Positions 18,469 through 27,701 of a DNA stretch of 64,000 nt are shown here, in pieces (the stretch's first letter is position 1; the number at the start of each line of letters is the position of its first letter). Made by a program: the position numbers and the translations under genes. This stretch comes from Pseudophaeobacter sp. (lineage in GTDB: Bacteria > Pseudomonadota > Alphaproteobacteria > Rhodobacterales > Rhodobacteraceae). The notes below the pieces were generated by a model, which worked only from the letters and a program-made list of their open reading frames with translations, had not been told where the DNA came from and searched no databases. The stretch lies in NCBI GenBank assembly GCA_027019165.1, contig JALUXC010000024.1, positions 558,001 to 622,000 on the forward strand, written 5' to 3'.

Positions 18469-19499
18469 TCTGCGGCGCCTTTGCCTTCTGTCATCCGGCG
18501 CAGTCGTTTGAAGTGGAAGAGTTCCGCCGCTTTGGCCCTGAGGGTGCCCCGGCGCTGAAGGTGCTGTCCACAACCGATACTGAAGTGCTTGCGCCGCTGA
18601 TCGACAGCTTCCTGGCGCAGTTTCCAGGGCTTGCAATCGAATACACCACACTCGGCAGCGCCGATCTGATGAAAGCCATAACCCGCCCCCCACCGGGGCA
18701 GAGCGACTTTGATATCGCGATCTCTTCGGCGATGGATCTGCAGACCAAGCTTGCAAATGACGGCTACACCCGCCGACATCTCCCTGAGAGCCCGGCGCAG
18801 ATGCCAGACTGGGCCAGCTGGCGCGGGCATGTCTTTGCCTTCTCACAAGAACCCGCTGCCCTCATCTTGTCGCGGGCAGCCTTTTCGGGGCTGGAGCTGC
18901 CCAAGACCCGGCAGGACCTGATCACCCTTCTGCGCCGCCATCCTGACAGGTTTCGCGGACGCATCGGCACCTATGACATTGCAGCCAGCGGGCTTGGCTA
19001 CCTGTTTGCGACCCAAGACGCCCGCACCTCAGAATCCTTCTGGCGGCTGATGGAGATCTTTGGCGGCCTTGAGACCCGGCTCTATTGCTGCTCTGGACAG
19101 ATGATCGAGGATATCGCCCGCGGGGATCTTGCCATCGCCTACAACGTTCTTGGCAGCTACGCTCTCGCTCGCACCGATCTGGCGGACCGCATCGTTGTGA
19201 TCGAGCCTCAGGACTACACCAACATGATGCTGCGCACAGCGGTGATCCTGAAAGAGACATCGCTGGAAAAAGAGGCCGGCGCCTTTATCGACCACCTGCT
19301 CAACGCCGCCTGGTCACAATCACCGCAGGCGGCCTACCCCTTTGAACGCTATCCCGCGGCCTCCAGCAGGCAAAGCGCGCCCTATCGCCCCATTCAGCTC
19401 GGCCCCGGCCTTCTGGTCTATCTTGACCGGCTCAAACGCGCGCGCTTTCTCGGCGAATGGCGCAGTGCAATCACCCAGGATGAAACAAGAGGACCCTGA
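18438..19499 (+). CDS. Periplasmic ABC-type binding protein coupled to the TctDE-like two-component system
   Basis: A 353-residue protein with a signal peptide (MRVIVLSLALICGAFAFC, cleaved near 23). Its fold is the type II iron(III)/phosphoglycerate-type periplasmic binding protein (LKVLSTTDTEVLAPLIDSF opening; AYNVLGSYA hinge). No transporter subunits accompany it. It overlaps the kinase gene by 31 bases, which points to a sensory job: binding a ligand and touching the kinase sensor loop. That is analogous to PgtC in the PgtABC phosphoglycerate regulatory system. The sensory role is inferred from context; the fold is clear. Its stop abuts the stop of the convergent racemase gene. Confidence 0.82.
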   Translation: MRVIVLSLALICGAFAFCHPAQSFEVEEFRRFGPEGAPALKVLSTTDTEVLAPLIDSFLAQFPGLAIEYTTLGSADLMKAITRPPPGQSDFDIAISSAMDLQTKLANDGYTRRHLPESPAQMPDWASWRGHVFAFSQEPAALILSRAAFSGLELPKTRQDLITLLRRHPDRFRGRIGTYDIAASGLGYLFATQDARTSESFWRLMEIFGGLETRLYCCSGQMIEDIARGDLAIAYNVLGSYALARTDLADRIVVIEPQDYTNMMLRTAVILKETSLEKEAGAFIDHLLNAAWSQSPQAAYPFERYPAASSRQSAPYRPIQLGPGLLVYLDRLKRARFLGEWRSAITQDETRGP

Positions 19500-20237
19500 T
19501 CAAAACAGCCTCGGATCATCCAGATCGTTTTCAAAACGCCTTGGCTGCAGGCCAGACTGAAACCAGTTGATGAAACTGTAGATCGAATAGATCGGCAGCC
19601 CGGTTGCCTTGCGCAGATCCCGCGCATAGGGGGCCATGTTGGTGCATTCGAGCACAATTGCGCCCACGTCCGGGTGTCGTTCGATCATTGTTTTTCCGGC
19701 ATCGATCATATCGAGGCGGCAGGCCTCAAAATCGATTTCCGGCCGATCCGCCAGAATATCCCGTGTCATGCAGCGCCCGCCGTCCGTGCCGACAATCGGC
19801 GTATCAGATGGTGCTCCGGCAGCCATCAGATGCTGCGGCCCGAGAGAGGTCTCGGAAATAGTGATCACACCGCAGCGTTTGCCCGCAGGCAGCAGGGCCT
19901 GAACCATCGGCACCTGCATCAGGGAAGAGGTGGCCACCGGCACGCCCAGCGCGGACCTGACATCCTCTTGAATCAGCGACAGAAACCCGCAGGTCGTGCT
20001 GATCCCGTCGCAGCCTGCGCGCAGCAATTCCCGCCCCGCTGAAATGAACCTTTCTGTCAGCTCGGCAGGGTTGCCCTGCACCACGCGTTCCGGCGTCGCC
20101 CCATCGACAACCCTGTATTGCACCGGAAAATTCCAGGTGCCCGCATTGCCCATATCCCCGTGAATGCGCGGAAATTGCGTCTCCAGCATCAGGATCCCGA
20201 CCGTCGCTCCATAGACTGTTTTGCCGCCCCGTTCCAT
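19500..20237 (-). CDS. Aspartate/glutamate/hydantoin racemase-family protein
   Basis: A 245-residue protein of the Asp/Glu racemase superfamily. The two catalytic cysteines are seen in ISTTCGFLS (first half) and IVLECTNMAPY (second half), each in the usual loop. Family members interconvert amino acid or hydantoin enantiomers without cofactor. The start at 20237 (MERGGKT) has AGGAGC upstream; a longer in-frame extension lacks homology. It follows a LysR gene on the same strand, across from a DadA-like oxidase and TRAP importer. This suggests it converts a D/L pair or hydantoin for catabolism. Confidence 0.84.
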   Translation of the reverse strand: MERGGKTVYGATVGILMLETQFPRIHGDMGNAGTWNFPVQYRVVDGATPERVVQGNPAELTERFISAGRELLRAGCDGISTTCGFLSLIQEDVRSALGVPVATSSLMQVPMVQALLPAGKRCGVITISETSLGPQHLMAAGAPSDTPIVGTDGGRCMTRDILADRPEIDFEACRLDMIDAGKTMIERHPDVGAIVLECTNMAPYARDLRKATGLPIYSIYSFINWFQSGLQPRRFENDLDDPRLF

Positions 20238-20316
20238 TTGCTGCTCCTGCTCCAGGCTCTTGCACCGGACTATGACCGCTGCCTCGATCGGTTCCAAGAC
20301 CAATCGGGGCACCCGC

Positions 20317-21222
20317 CTATCCGCCTGAGGTTTCGGTATATGGCTCCAATGCCTTTTTCACCAGGGAAAGGAACTCTTGCCCTATCGTGGACAGAGGGCG
20401 CGCACTGGAGGTGATTACCGCCATTTCCATCATCACCGCAGGCCGAAACGGGCGCGACAGAAACCCGCCTTCCTTGTCAAAATCGAGGATAAAAGGATCG
20501 ATCACGGCAACGCCCATGCCCTCTTTGACAAAGCTCAAAAGGTTCTTGAACAGATGCGCGTGAATCCGCGCCCTCAGAGGAACCCCGGCTTGCAAGAACG
20601 CCTCGCGCGTTCGGCGGTGCGTCATGTGATCTGGCCCCATGACAATAAAAGGCTCTCCTTCCAGCAACTCGGGCGTCAGAACCTCATGTCGGGCCAGAGG
20701 GCTGTCATCGGGCATGGCAATCCGGCACTCAACGGTGACAGGGTGCACATCCAGCGCATCATAAAGGAGCGGCATTTCGCAAATGCCAATTTCGAACAGT
20801 CCCGACAGCACCCATTCCTGAATTTTCGACGAATACTGCGACTGAAACGAGACAGAGAGATCCGGCTTGTCCCGTGCAAATTCAGCAATCAGCCGAGGCA
20901 TGAACCCAAAGGACATGGAGTGCTGCGAGGCCACCTGCAATTGCCCGGCCTGTTTGTTCTGCAAATCGATCACCGCTTGGGTGACATGGTCAAATCCGCG
21001 CACAACGGTGTCGATTTCACGAAACAGCAGCGTCGCCTCGGGTGTTGCAGTCAGACGCCCGCGCACACGTTCGAACAGCTTGATCCCGGTCTGACGCTCC
21101 AGTTGGTTCAACAGATTGGAGATGCCCGGCTGCGAAATCCCAAGGCTGGCTGCCGCCCCGGTGACGGTTCCGGTCTCGATCACGGCATGAAAAGCCTGAA
21201 GCTGGCGAAATCTTAGGTTCAT
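20317..21222 (-). CDS. LysR-family transcriptional regulator
   Basis: A 301-residue LysR protein: N-terminal winged helix (GAAASLGISQPGISNLLNQLE) and a C-terminal periplasmic-binding-protein-like effector domain (~90-295). It is divergent from the DadA-like oxidase and TRAP genes and lies 79 bp upstream of the racemase on its own strand. It probably controls both sets. A candidate site lies at 21234-21251. Confidence 0.92.
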   Translation of the reverse strand: MNLRFRQLQAFHAVIETGTVTGAAASLGISQPGISNLLNQLERQTGIKLFERVRGRLTATPEATLLFREIDTVVRGFDHVTQAVIDLQNKQAGQLQVASQHSMSFGFMPRLIAEFARDKPDLSVSFQSQYSSKIQEWVLSGLFEIGICEMPLLYDALDVHPVTVECRIAMPDDSPLARHEVLTPELLEGEPFIVMGPDHMTHRRTREAFLQAGVPLRARIHAHLFKNLLSFVKEGMGVAVIDPFILDFDKEGGFLSRPFRPAVMMEMAVITSSARPLSTIGQEFLSLVKKALEPYTETSGG

Positions 21223-21233
21223 AAAGCAGGCAT

Positions 21234-21251
21234 ATCATTTTTTGTTATGAT
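21234..21251. promoter_or_regulatory. Candidate LysR operator in the divergent promoter
   Basis: ATCAT (21234-21238) and ATGAT (21247-21251) form an inverted repeat 11 bp upstream of the LysR start, in the AT-rich 144-bp divergent region. It has the T-N11-A character of LysR sites. The call rests on position and symmetry only. Confidence 0.4.
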
Positions 21252-21366
21252 CTAGCTACATCTTTGTATTTGAAATGATGCACATCGCAATGCATGGTGA
21301 CCAAAATCCTCCAAAAGCAAGACAAATGACCAAGACCAGATTTCCCGCTTCGCAAGGCGCCCGCAC

Positions 21367-22608
21367 ATGACCGCCCCTCACACCGTCGTGATCGGCGCTG
21401 GCATCGTAGGTGCCTCAACTGCCATCTGGCTGCGTCGCGCCGGACATGAGGTGACGCTGATCGACAAGGGAGAGCCCGGCATGGGCACCTCCTATGGCAA
21501 TGGCTGCATTCTGGCGAGCTGCGCCATCGTACCGGTCACCACACCGGGGCTGTTGCCCAAGGGGCCGAAGTATTTGATGGACCCGAACTTCCCTTTGTTC
21601 ATGCGCTGGTCCTACGGCCCAAAACTGGTGCCATGGCTGATCAAATACCTCTCCCACGCCAATGACGGCGACACCCGGCGCATTTCCAGGGGGTTGAACC
21701 ATGTGATCGGTGACAGTGTCGAGCAACATCAGGCGCTGACCGCGGGAACGCCCGCCGCCAAATGGGTTCAGGAAAGCGACTACTGCTTTGCCTATGAGGA
21801 CCGCGCGGCCTTTGACGCGGACAAATACGTCTGGGAGCTGCGCCGCGAGGCCGGTTTTGTGCCCGAATTGATCGAAGGCGCCGCCGTGCAGGAAAAGGAG
21901 CCGATTTTGGCCCCCGACATGAAGCTGCTCGCGGTGATGAAGAACCACGGCTACATCCTCAATCCCGGCAACTACGTGCGCGATCTCGTTGCATTGCTGC
22001 AAGAGATGGGCGGGCGGTTCGTGCGGGCCGAGGTCAAGGATTTCGACCTCTCCGGCGGGCGCATTACCGCAGTTGATACCGATAAGGGTCGTTTTGACTG
22101 CAACGAGGCGGTTCTGGCCACGGGCGTCTGGTCCAAGCCCCTGATGCAAAAACTGGGCCTTACTGTGCCATTAGAGGCCGAGCGTGGCTATCACATCGTC
22201 TTCAAAAACCCGAGCCAGACCCCCAACAACCCGATGATGCTGGCCTCTGGAAAATTCGTTGCGACGGCCATGGATCAGGGGCTACGCTGTGCGGGTATCG
22301 TCGAATTCGGCGGCCTGAGCGAGAAAAAATCCAAGGCCCCTCTCGCGCTGTTGCGGCGTAAGGTCAAAGAGTGTTTTCCGCAAATGGTCGCGGACAGCGA
22401 AGAGGAGTGGCTGGGATACCGCCCTGCCCCCACGGACAGCCTGCCCTTGATCGGGGAGGTCGGCAAAACAGGCGTATTTGCCGCCTTTGGCCATCACCAC
22501 GTTGGCCTCACCGGCGGCGCCAAGACCGGCCGCATGGTGGCCGACATGATCGCAGGCAGGCCCAGCAATATCGATATGCGCCCCTACGAACCAGACAGGT
22601 TTGCCTGA
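21367..22608 (+). CDS. FAD-dependent oxidoreductase, D-amino acid dehydrogenase (DadA)-like
   Basis: A 413-residue flavoprotein of the DAO/GlpO superfamily. It has an N-terminal dinucleotide motif (VVIGAGIVGASTAIWLRRAG), the GTSYGNG segment, and a C-terminal GHHHVGLTGGAKTGRMVADM that contacts flavin. DadA-type enzymes oxidatively deaminate D-amino acids and pass electrons to the respiratory chain. It is first in an operon with a TRAP importer and opposite a racemase gene, so a D-amino acid, imino acid or N-methyl amino acid is the likely substrate. The exact substrate is not readable. Confidence 0.88.
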   Translation: MTAPHTVVIGAGIVGASTAIWLRRAGHEVTLIDKGEPGMGTSYGNGCILASCAIVPVTTPGLLPKGPKYLMDPNFPLFMRWSYGPKLVPWLIKYLSHANDGDTRRISRGLNHVIGDSVEQHQALTAGTPAAKWVQESDYCFAYEDRAAFDADKYVWELRREAGFVPELIEGAAVQEKEPILAPDMKLLAVMKNHGYILNPGNYVRDLVALLQEMGGRFVRAEVKDFDLSGGRITAVDTDKGRFDCNEAVLATGVWSKPLMQKLGLTVPLEAERGYHIVFKNPSQTPNNPMMLASGKFVATAMDQGLRCAGIVEFGGLSEKKSKAPLALLRRKVKECFPQMVADSEEEWLGYRPAPTDSLPLIGEVGKTGVFAAFGHHHVGLTGGAKTGRMVADMIAGRPSNIDMRPYEPDRFA

Positions 22609-22658
22609 GGCGCCAACAACAAAGACCAACAACAAAACCAACCAACAGGGAGATCAAA

Positions 22659-23639
22659 ATGATCGCGAAATTTACCAAGACAGTTGCCTATTCCGTATCT
22701 GCCCTGGCCCTTTCGGCCGCGGCCGTTGCGGCCGAAAAATGGGATATGCCCATGGCCTATGCGGCAACCAACTTCCACTCCGAAATGGGTGTGGTCTTCG
22801 CCGACAAGGTACGTGACTACACCGGCGGCGAGATCGACATCACGGTGCATCCGGGCGGCTCGCTCTTCAAAGGCGGAGAGATCAAACGCGCCGTGCAGAC
22901 CGGCCAGGCCCCAATCGGTGAGCGGTTCATGTCCGCCCACGCCAATGAGGCGCCCCTTCTGGGCTGGGACAACCTCCCCTTTGTCGCCACCAGCTATGCC
23001 GAGAATGAAAAGCTCTGGCATGCCGCCAAAGACAAGGTGAACGCACAGCTTGCGGATCTGAACCTGGTGGCGCTTTATACCTGCCCGTGGCCCGGTCAGG
23101 GGTTCTACTTCAAGAAAGAGGTCGGCTCCTCTGCTGACACCAAAGGGGTGAAATTCCGCTCCTACAATACGGCGACCGCCACCTTTGCCGAAGAACTGGG
23201 CATGATCCCGGTGCAGATCGAAGCTGCCGAACTCAGCCAGGCGCTGGCAACCGGCGTTGCGGAATCCTTTATCTCTTCCGGCTCCACCGGCTATGATCGC
23301 AAGGTCTGGGAGCACCTGACCCACTACTACAAGGTCAACGCCTGGCTGCCGCGCAACTATGTGATGGTCAACAAGCAGGTCTGGGACGGTCTGAGCGCCG
23401 AACTGCAGGCCTCGGTCCAAAAGGCCGCCGATGAGACCGGCACCGCCTGCGCCGCCAAGTCAGAGGAACTGGCGAACTGGTACTTTGAACAGCTCAGCGC
23501 AAATGGCATGGCCGTGACCGATGCCAGCCCCGAGTTCCTGGGCGAATTGAAGGAAATCGGCGCCAAGATGACCGAGGAATGGCTGGCCTCTGTTGGAGAC
23601 GACGGCAAGGCGATCCTTGACGCCTACAACGGCAACTGA
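22659..23639 (+). CDS. dctP: TRAP transporter periplasmic binding protein (DctP family)
   Basis: A 326-residue protein with a Sec signal (MIAKFTKTVAYSVSALALSA, cleaved after ~24). The DctP fold shows in FRSYNTATATFAEELGMIPV, which holds the arginine (in KFRSYN) that normally grips the substrate carboxylate. The start at 22659 follows AGGGAG. It delivers ligand to the DctQ/DctM proteins downstream; the neighbours suggest an amino-acid-like carboxylate. A stem-loop follows the gene. Confidence 0.92.
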   Translation: MIAKFTKTVAYSVSALALSAAAVAAEKWDMPMAYAATNFHSEMGVVFADKVRDYTGGEIDITVHPGGSLFKGGEIKRAVQTGQAPIGERFMSAHANEAPLLGWDNLPFVATSYAENEKLWHAAKDKVNAQLADLNLVALYTCPWPGQGFYFKKEVGSSADTKGVKFRSYNTATATFAEELGMIPVQIEAAELSQALATGVAESFISSGSTGYDRKVWEHLTHYYKVNAWLPRNYVMVNKQVWDGLSAELQASVQKAADETGTACAAKSEELANWYFEQLSANGMAVTDASPEFLGELKEIGAKMTEEWLASVGDDGKAILDAYNGN

Positions 23640-23657
23640 TCGATCTGATCCTCCCAA

Positions 23658-23693
23658 GACGGCCCTGGCCTGCCTGACGCGGGCAGGGCCGTC
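23658..23693 (+). repeat. Intercistronic stem-loop between dctP and dctQ
   Basis: GACGGCCCTG (23658-23667) and CAGGGCCGTC (23684-23693) form a perfect 10-bp stem with a 16-base loop, 19 bases after the dctP stop. A C/T-rich run follows but no clean T tract. It probably tunes or stabilises the dctP part of the message relative to the permease genes. Confidence 0.6.
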
Positions 23694-23721
23694 CCTTTCC
23701 TGACTTTCCTGCATCCGATCC

Positions 23722-24450
23722 TTGGGGGTGTCGATCTTGCGCGACTGGCAACCGTTTCTTGGCCTGCCGCTATGGCTGTGGCTTTTTGTTCTTCCAACCC
23801 TGCTGGCGCTGGCCTGTGTGCTGGCCCCCGGCCCCATGGGGCGCGCCTTGCGCCCGCTGCAACGGGTGACGGACAAGATCTATCTTGGCTCTGGCGTTCT
23901 GGCGGCGGTGTTCATGCTGACCATCCTCTTGCTGATCGTCGCGCAGATGATTGCGCGATGGAGCAACCTGACCTTTCCCGGCTCAACCGAATATGCCGGC
24001 TATGCCATGGCGGCGACCTCATTTCTGGCGCTGGCCCATGCCTTGACACGCGGCGCGCATATCCGGGTGTCCATCTTCCTAAACATCAGCCCGCGCATCG
24101 GCCTGGTTCTGGATGGTTTTGCAATGTGGATCGGTGCCCTTACGGCGACCTACTTTGCCCGCTATGCGATCAAGACCAACATCTTCTCCAAGATGCTGAA
24201 TGACCGCACCCAGGGGCAGGATTTCGTGCCCGAATGGCTGCTCTCGGTCTTTGCCATGTTCGCCACTGTCCCCACAAAATGGGGGGAGCTGTGGGCCAAT
24301 ACCGGTTCTGACTGGGTCTATACGCCAATGTGGCTGCCACAGCTGCCGATGTCCATAGGCACCGTGCTGCTGGCCCTGGCCCTGTGGGACTATCTCTGCC
24401 GCCTTCTGATCACCCGCCGCGCCAGCATCAATTCGGAGGCCGTCGAATGA
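23722..24450 (+). CDS. dctQ: TRAP transporter small permease (DctQ family)
   Basis: About 242 residues with five hydrophobic segments and the DctQ motif GAHIRVSIF. The start is uncertain: TTG 23722 gives the longest frame, but GTG 23728 or TTG 23737 (8 bases after GGGGG) is equally plausible. It is slightly longer than usual because of an extra N-terminal helix. It overlaps dctM by 4 bases. Confidence 0.87.
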   Translation: MGVSILRDWQPFLGLPLWLWLFVLPTLLALACVLAPGPMGRALRPLQRVTDKIYLGSGVLAAVFMLTILLLIVAQMIARWSNLTFPGSTEYAGYAMAATSFLALAHALTRGAHIRVSIFLNISPRIGLVLDGFAMWIGALTATYFARYAIKTNIFSKMLNDRTQGQDFVPEWLLSVFAMFATVPTKWGELWANTGSDWVYTPMWLPQLPMSIGTVLLALALWDYLCRLLITRRASINSEAVE

Positions 24451-25760
24451 GCGAGATCTACGCCACCATCATCTTTCTCTTTGTTCTCTTCGCGCTGCTC
24501 GGCAGTTCGGTCTGGATTGGCCTTGCGCTGATGGGTGTCGCCTGGGTGGGGATGGAGCTGTTCACCTCGCGCCCGGCGGGGGATGCGATGATCACCACGA
24601 TCTGGACCGGTGCCTCCAGCTGGACGTTGACCGCACTGCCGCTGTTCATCTGGATGGGAGAGATCCTCTATCGCACCCGCCTGTCTGAAGACATGTTTCG
24701 CGGGCTGGCACCTTGGATGCGCTGGTTGCCGGGCGGATTGCTCCATACCAATATCGCGGGTTGCACCATCTTTGCCGCCGTATCGGGATCTTCCGCCGCG
24801 ACGCTGACCACCGTGGGCAAGATGTCGATCCCTGAGCTGCGCAAACGCGGCTATCCTGAGTTCATGATCATCGGCACCCTTGCGGGCGCAGCCACGCTGG
24901 GCCTGATGATCCCGCCTTCGCTGACGCTGATCGTCTATGGGGTGTCGATCAATGAATCGATCACCAAGCTGTTCATGGCCGGCATCTTTCCCGGCCTTGT
25001 GCTGGCGGGGTTGTTCATGGCCTATATCATCGGCTGGCATTTCCTGTCGAAGGGCGAGCGCCCGCAGGAAGAGCCGAGCATGACCTTTGGGCAGATGCTG
25101 GCCGAGAGCCGTTTCCTGATCCCTGTCCTCTTGCTGGTCGCGGTGGTGATCGGCTCCATGTACATGGGTTATGCAACGGCGACCGAGGCAGCGGCGGTTG
25201 GGGTTCTTGGCTCCATGACGCTGGCTCTGGCGCAAGGCTCGCTGAACTGGAACACCTTTGCATCCTCCTTGATGGGCGCGACGCGCACTTCGGCGATGAT
25301 TGCGCTGATCCTGATGGGCGCGTCCTTTCTGTCGCTGGCCATGGGCTTTACCGGCCTGCCACGGGCGCTGGCGGGCTGGATCGACGAGATGAACCTCTCA
25401 CCCTTGGTGCTGATCGTGGCGCTGACCCTGTTCTACGTGGTGTTGGGGATGTTCCTTGACGGGATTTCCTCGGTGGTTCTGACCATGGCCATCGTAGAGC
25501 CGATGATCCGGCAGGCCGGGATCGACGTGATCTGGTTCGGGATCTTTATCGTGGTCGTTGTGGAGATGGCACAGGTGACACCGCCTATCGGGTTCAACCT
25601 GTTCGTGCTGCAGGGCATGACACGGCATGAGATCTCCTACATCGCCAAGACCGCCATTCCCATGGTGGGGCTGATGCTGGTGATGGTGGTGATCCTTGTC
25701 GCCTGGCCCGAGCTGGCGACCTGGCTGCCCGACAACATCCGTGCAGCGCCTTCGGGTTGA
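24447..25760 (+). CDS. dctM: TRAP transporter large permease (DctM family)
   Basis: A 437-residue, ~12-helix membrane protein with DctM signatures (AAVSGSSAATLTTVGKMSIP; GAATLGLMIPPSLTLIVYG; TPPIGFNLFVLQG). It is the ion-coupled translocation subunit for the adjacent DctP/DctQ. The start at 24447 overlaps the dctQ stop (ATGA), which fixes it against an upstream in-frame Met. Confidence 0.93.
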   Translation: MSEIYATIIFLFVLFALLGSSVWIGLALMGVAWVGMELFTSRPAGDAMITTIWTGASSWTLTALPLFIWMGEILYRTRLSEDMFRGLAPWMRWLPGGLLHTNIAGCTIFAAVSGSSAATLTTVGKMSIPELRKRGYPEFMIIGTLAGAATLGLMIPPSLTLIVYGVSINESITKLFMAGIFPGLVLAGLFMAYIIGWHFLSKGERPQEEPSMTFGQMLAESRFLIPVLLLVAVVIGSMYMGYATATEAAAVGVLGSMTLALAQGSLNWNTFASSLMGATRTSAMIALILMGASFLSLAMGFTGLPRALAGWIDEMNLSPLVLIVALTLFYVVLGMFLDGISSVVLTMAIVEPMIRQAGIDVIWFGIFIVVVVEMAQVTPPIGFNLFVLQGMTRHEISYIAKTAIPMVGLMLVMVVILVAWPELATWLPDNIRAAPSG

Positions 25761-25772
25761 TGGTCTGAGCCT

Positions 25773-26708
25773 ATGCTGACACCGCTTGCCTTTGTGGCCC
25801 GGCATGGCCGGGCCGCCTTGGTTCTGGGCCTTTGCGCAGGGCTGCTGCTGCCCGATGTGGCCATGGCCCTGCGCCCCTGGATCCCGCAGCTGGTGGCCCT
25901 GCTGCTGTTTCTCACCGCCTTTCGCATCGGCGCGCGGGCGGCTCTTGGTGGACTGGCGGATGGGGTTTCCTCCTTGCGCGCAGTACTGGGGCTGCAACTG
26001 GCGCTGCCGCTGATGGCCCTGATGCTGTTCTGGCTCGCTGGAGTTGAGACGACGCCCGCCGCAATAGCCATCCTTTTGATGCTGAGCGCGCCTTCGGTGA
26101 CCGGCAGCCCCAATATCACGCTGTTGCTGGAGCATGCCCCGGAACCGGCCTTCCGCGTGCTGGTCCTCGGCACCGCCCTGATGCCGCTGACGATCATTCC
26201 GGTCTTTCTGCTGGCCGCGGGCCTTGGCGGGCTGGAAGAGGTGATCTGGGCCGCGCTGCGCCTGATTGGCGCCATTGGCCTCACGGTGGCAGCCGCCTTT
26301 GCCCTGCGACGGATCACCCTGCCGGATCTGCACCCAGATCAAGCCAAGGCGCTGGACGGGTTCACAACCCTTGCCCTTGCGGTGATCGTGATTGGTCTGA
26401 TGTCGGCGCTTGGCCCTGCCCTGCAGAGCGCACCGTGGACTGTCGCCAAATGGATGGCACTGGTGCTGGTGGCCAACCTGGGCCTGCAGGTTCTGACCTA
26501 CCATGTGCTGATCTGGCGCGGTCACACCAAGGTCGCCGTCCCCTATGCGGTTGTGTCAGGCAATCGTAACTTTGCCCTGTTCCTGATCGCCCTGCCCGCC
26601 AGCACAACCGACCCATTGCTGATATTCCTCGGCTGCTATCAGGTCCCTATGTATCTGACGCCCGTAATCATGCGGCGCATCTATGCTCGACGGCCATCCG
26701 CGATCTAG
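25773..26708 (+). CDS. BASS-like (bile acid:sodium symporter superfamily) membrane protein
   Basis: A 311-residue protein with ~9-10 hydrophobic helices. The profile and motifs such as LLLFLTAFRIGARAALGG, LMLSAPSVTGSPN and VVSGNRNFALFLIAL fit the BASS/NTCP-like fold. It begins 12 bp after dctM, so it is probably the last gene of the DadA-TRAP operon. It might export a product or take up a related organic anion. The family assignment is moderate and the cargo unknown. Confidence 0.7.
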   Translation: MLTPLAFVARHGRAALVLGLCAGLLLPDVAMALRPWIPQLVALLLFLTAFRIGARAALGGLADGVSSLRAVLGLQLALPLMALMLFWLAGVETTPAAIAILLMLSAPSVTGSPNITLLLEHAPEPAFRVLVLGTALMPLTIIPVFLLAAGLGGLEEVIWAALRLIGAIGLTVAAAFALRRITLPDLHPDQAKALDGFTTLALAVIVIGLMSALGPALQSAPWTVAKWMALVLVANLGLQVLTYHVLIWRGHTKVAVPYAVVSGNRNFALFLIALPASTTDPLLIFLGCYQVPMYLTPVIMRRIYARRPSAI

Positions 26709-26728
26709 GTCGCACATGCGTTGACGCC

Positions 26729-27514
26729 TCAGCCGGGGAACAGCCTTGCCATTTCCGCGTCAAAACGCGCCCAGCTCAGCACCGCCTTGTTGCCGGCATA
26801 CCCGTGGTAATAGGATTTGCCGCTTGATGTTGGTAAGCCCGCCCAGATCTTGGACAGGTTGAGCATGAAATCATGGCGGCTCATCTCCCCGGCAATGGTC
26901 GCACTCAGACCGGCCTCTTCCAGAAGCTGATGCGCGAGGCGATCCTGTAGGAGAGGTGAGAACCGATCAGAGCGGCTCGCCCCCACATGCTGCACCAAAC
27001 GGCGCAGAGTCGCCGGAATGAACTGATAGCGCCCGATGGCGTGCTGTTGACCTGGCGTTTCATCAATCCACGTGTAGATCTCACCAATGGTCATCTCGGT
27101 GGGCCGTTTTGGCGGCTTGATGGTCGCCGCATACTGCACCGCATCATATTGCTTTTTGCCCGCCTCGGCGCTGGCGATGAGTTGCATGAGCTTTCTGACC
27201 GCATCGCTGGCAACGATTGATCTCGGCAACTCCCGGAACAGGCTGGTGCCACTGCGCCCTGTAAAAAGGCTGGCCAAGTTGGCCTGCACAGCTTCCATCT
27301 CTGCCTCGAGATCCGGCTTGGCCCGTGCGGCTGCACCAGATTTGACCGGAGCTTCGGCCTTCGCGGGAATTGCCAGCACCGGACGAGACGCCGCCGCACC
27401 ATTTTGAAAGAACTGCTGATCGACAATCGAGAAGCGTTCAGCAGCGGCAAGCGGCAAGCCTGCAAGCGTAAACAGGATTGCGACACAGGGCATTACACGA
27501 TGGACTAGGATCAT
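26729..27514 (-). CDS. Secreted lysozyme-fold protein (GH104/phage-lysozyme-like)
   Basis: A 261-residue protein with a signal peptide (MILVHRVMPCVAILFTLAG, cleaved after ~24), an Ala/Pro-rich linker and a C-terminal lysozyme-like domain. IASAEAG probably holds the catalytic Glu, and AIGRYQFIPATLRRL resembles lambda-type endolysin and transglycosylase active-site regions. It should cut peptidoglycan glycan strands in the periplasm. The start at 27514 has AAGG at good spacing. It is a lone gene on this strand, with no holin or phage genes nearby, so a housekeeping wall-remodelling role is likelier than lysis. Confidence 0.72.
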   Translation of the reverse strand: MILVHRVMPCVAILFTLAGLPLAAAERFSIVDQQFFQNGAAASRPVLAIPAKAEAPVKSGAAARAKPDLEAEMEAVQANLASLFTGRSGTSLFRELPRSIVASDAVRKLMQLIASAEAGKKQYDAVQYAATIKPPKRPTEMTIGEIYTWIDETPGQQHAIGRYQFIPATLRRLVQHVGASRSDRFSPLLQDRLAHQLLEEAGLSATIAGEMSRHDFMLNLSKIWAGLPTSSGKSYYHGYAGNKAVLSWARFDAEMARLFPG

Positions 27515-27701
27515 GGAAACCTTCTGGTTCGATCTATGGGTCGTCACGGACTATGAGCGAACAGAATTGATATTTCCTTTAATCGCATTTGAATGAGCTG
27601 AATGCGCGCCGAGGCGCTCTGGATCCGCGCTGCGGATCAGCCCAAGGGATCGCCCGCCTTGGGCAGGAGATCAAGATATTGATCCTAGGACAGGAAATGG
27701 C

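Noticed and set aside
25398-26525. 375-codon minus-strand frame across dctM and the BASS-like gene
   Set aside because: The translation is a Gln/His/Arg-rich low-complexity shadow of hydrophobic-helix codons and lacks any domain.
26729-27514. Phage lysis cassette
   Set aside because: The lysozyme-like protein has its own signal peptide, and no holin, integrase or structural phage gene is nearby.
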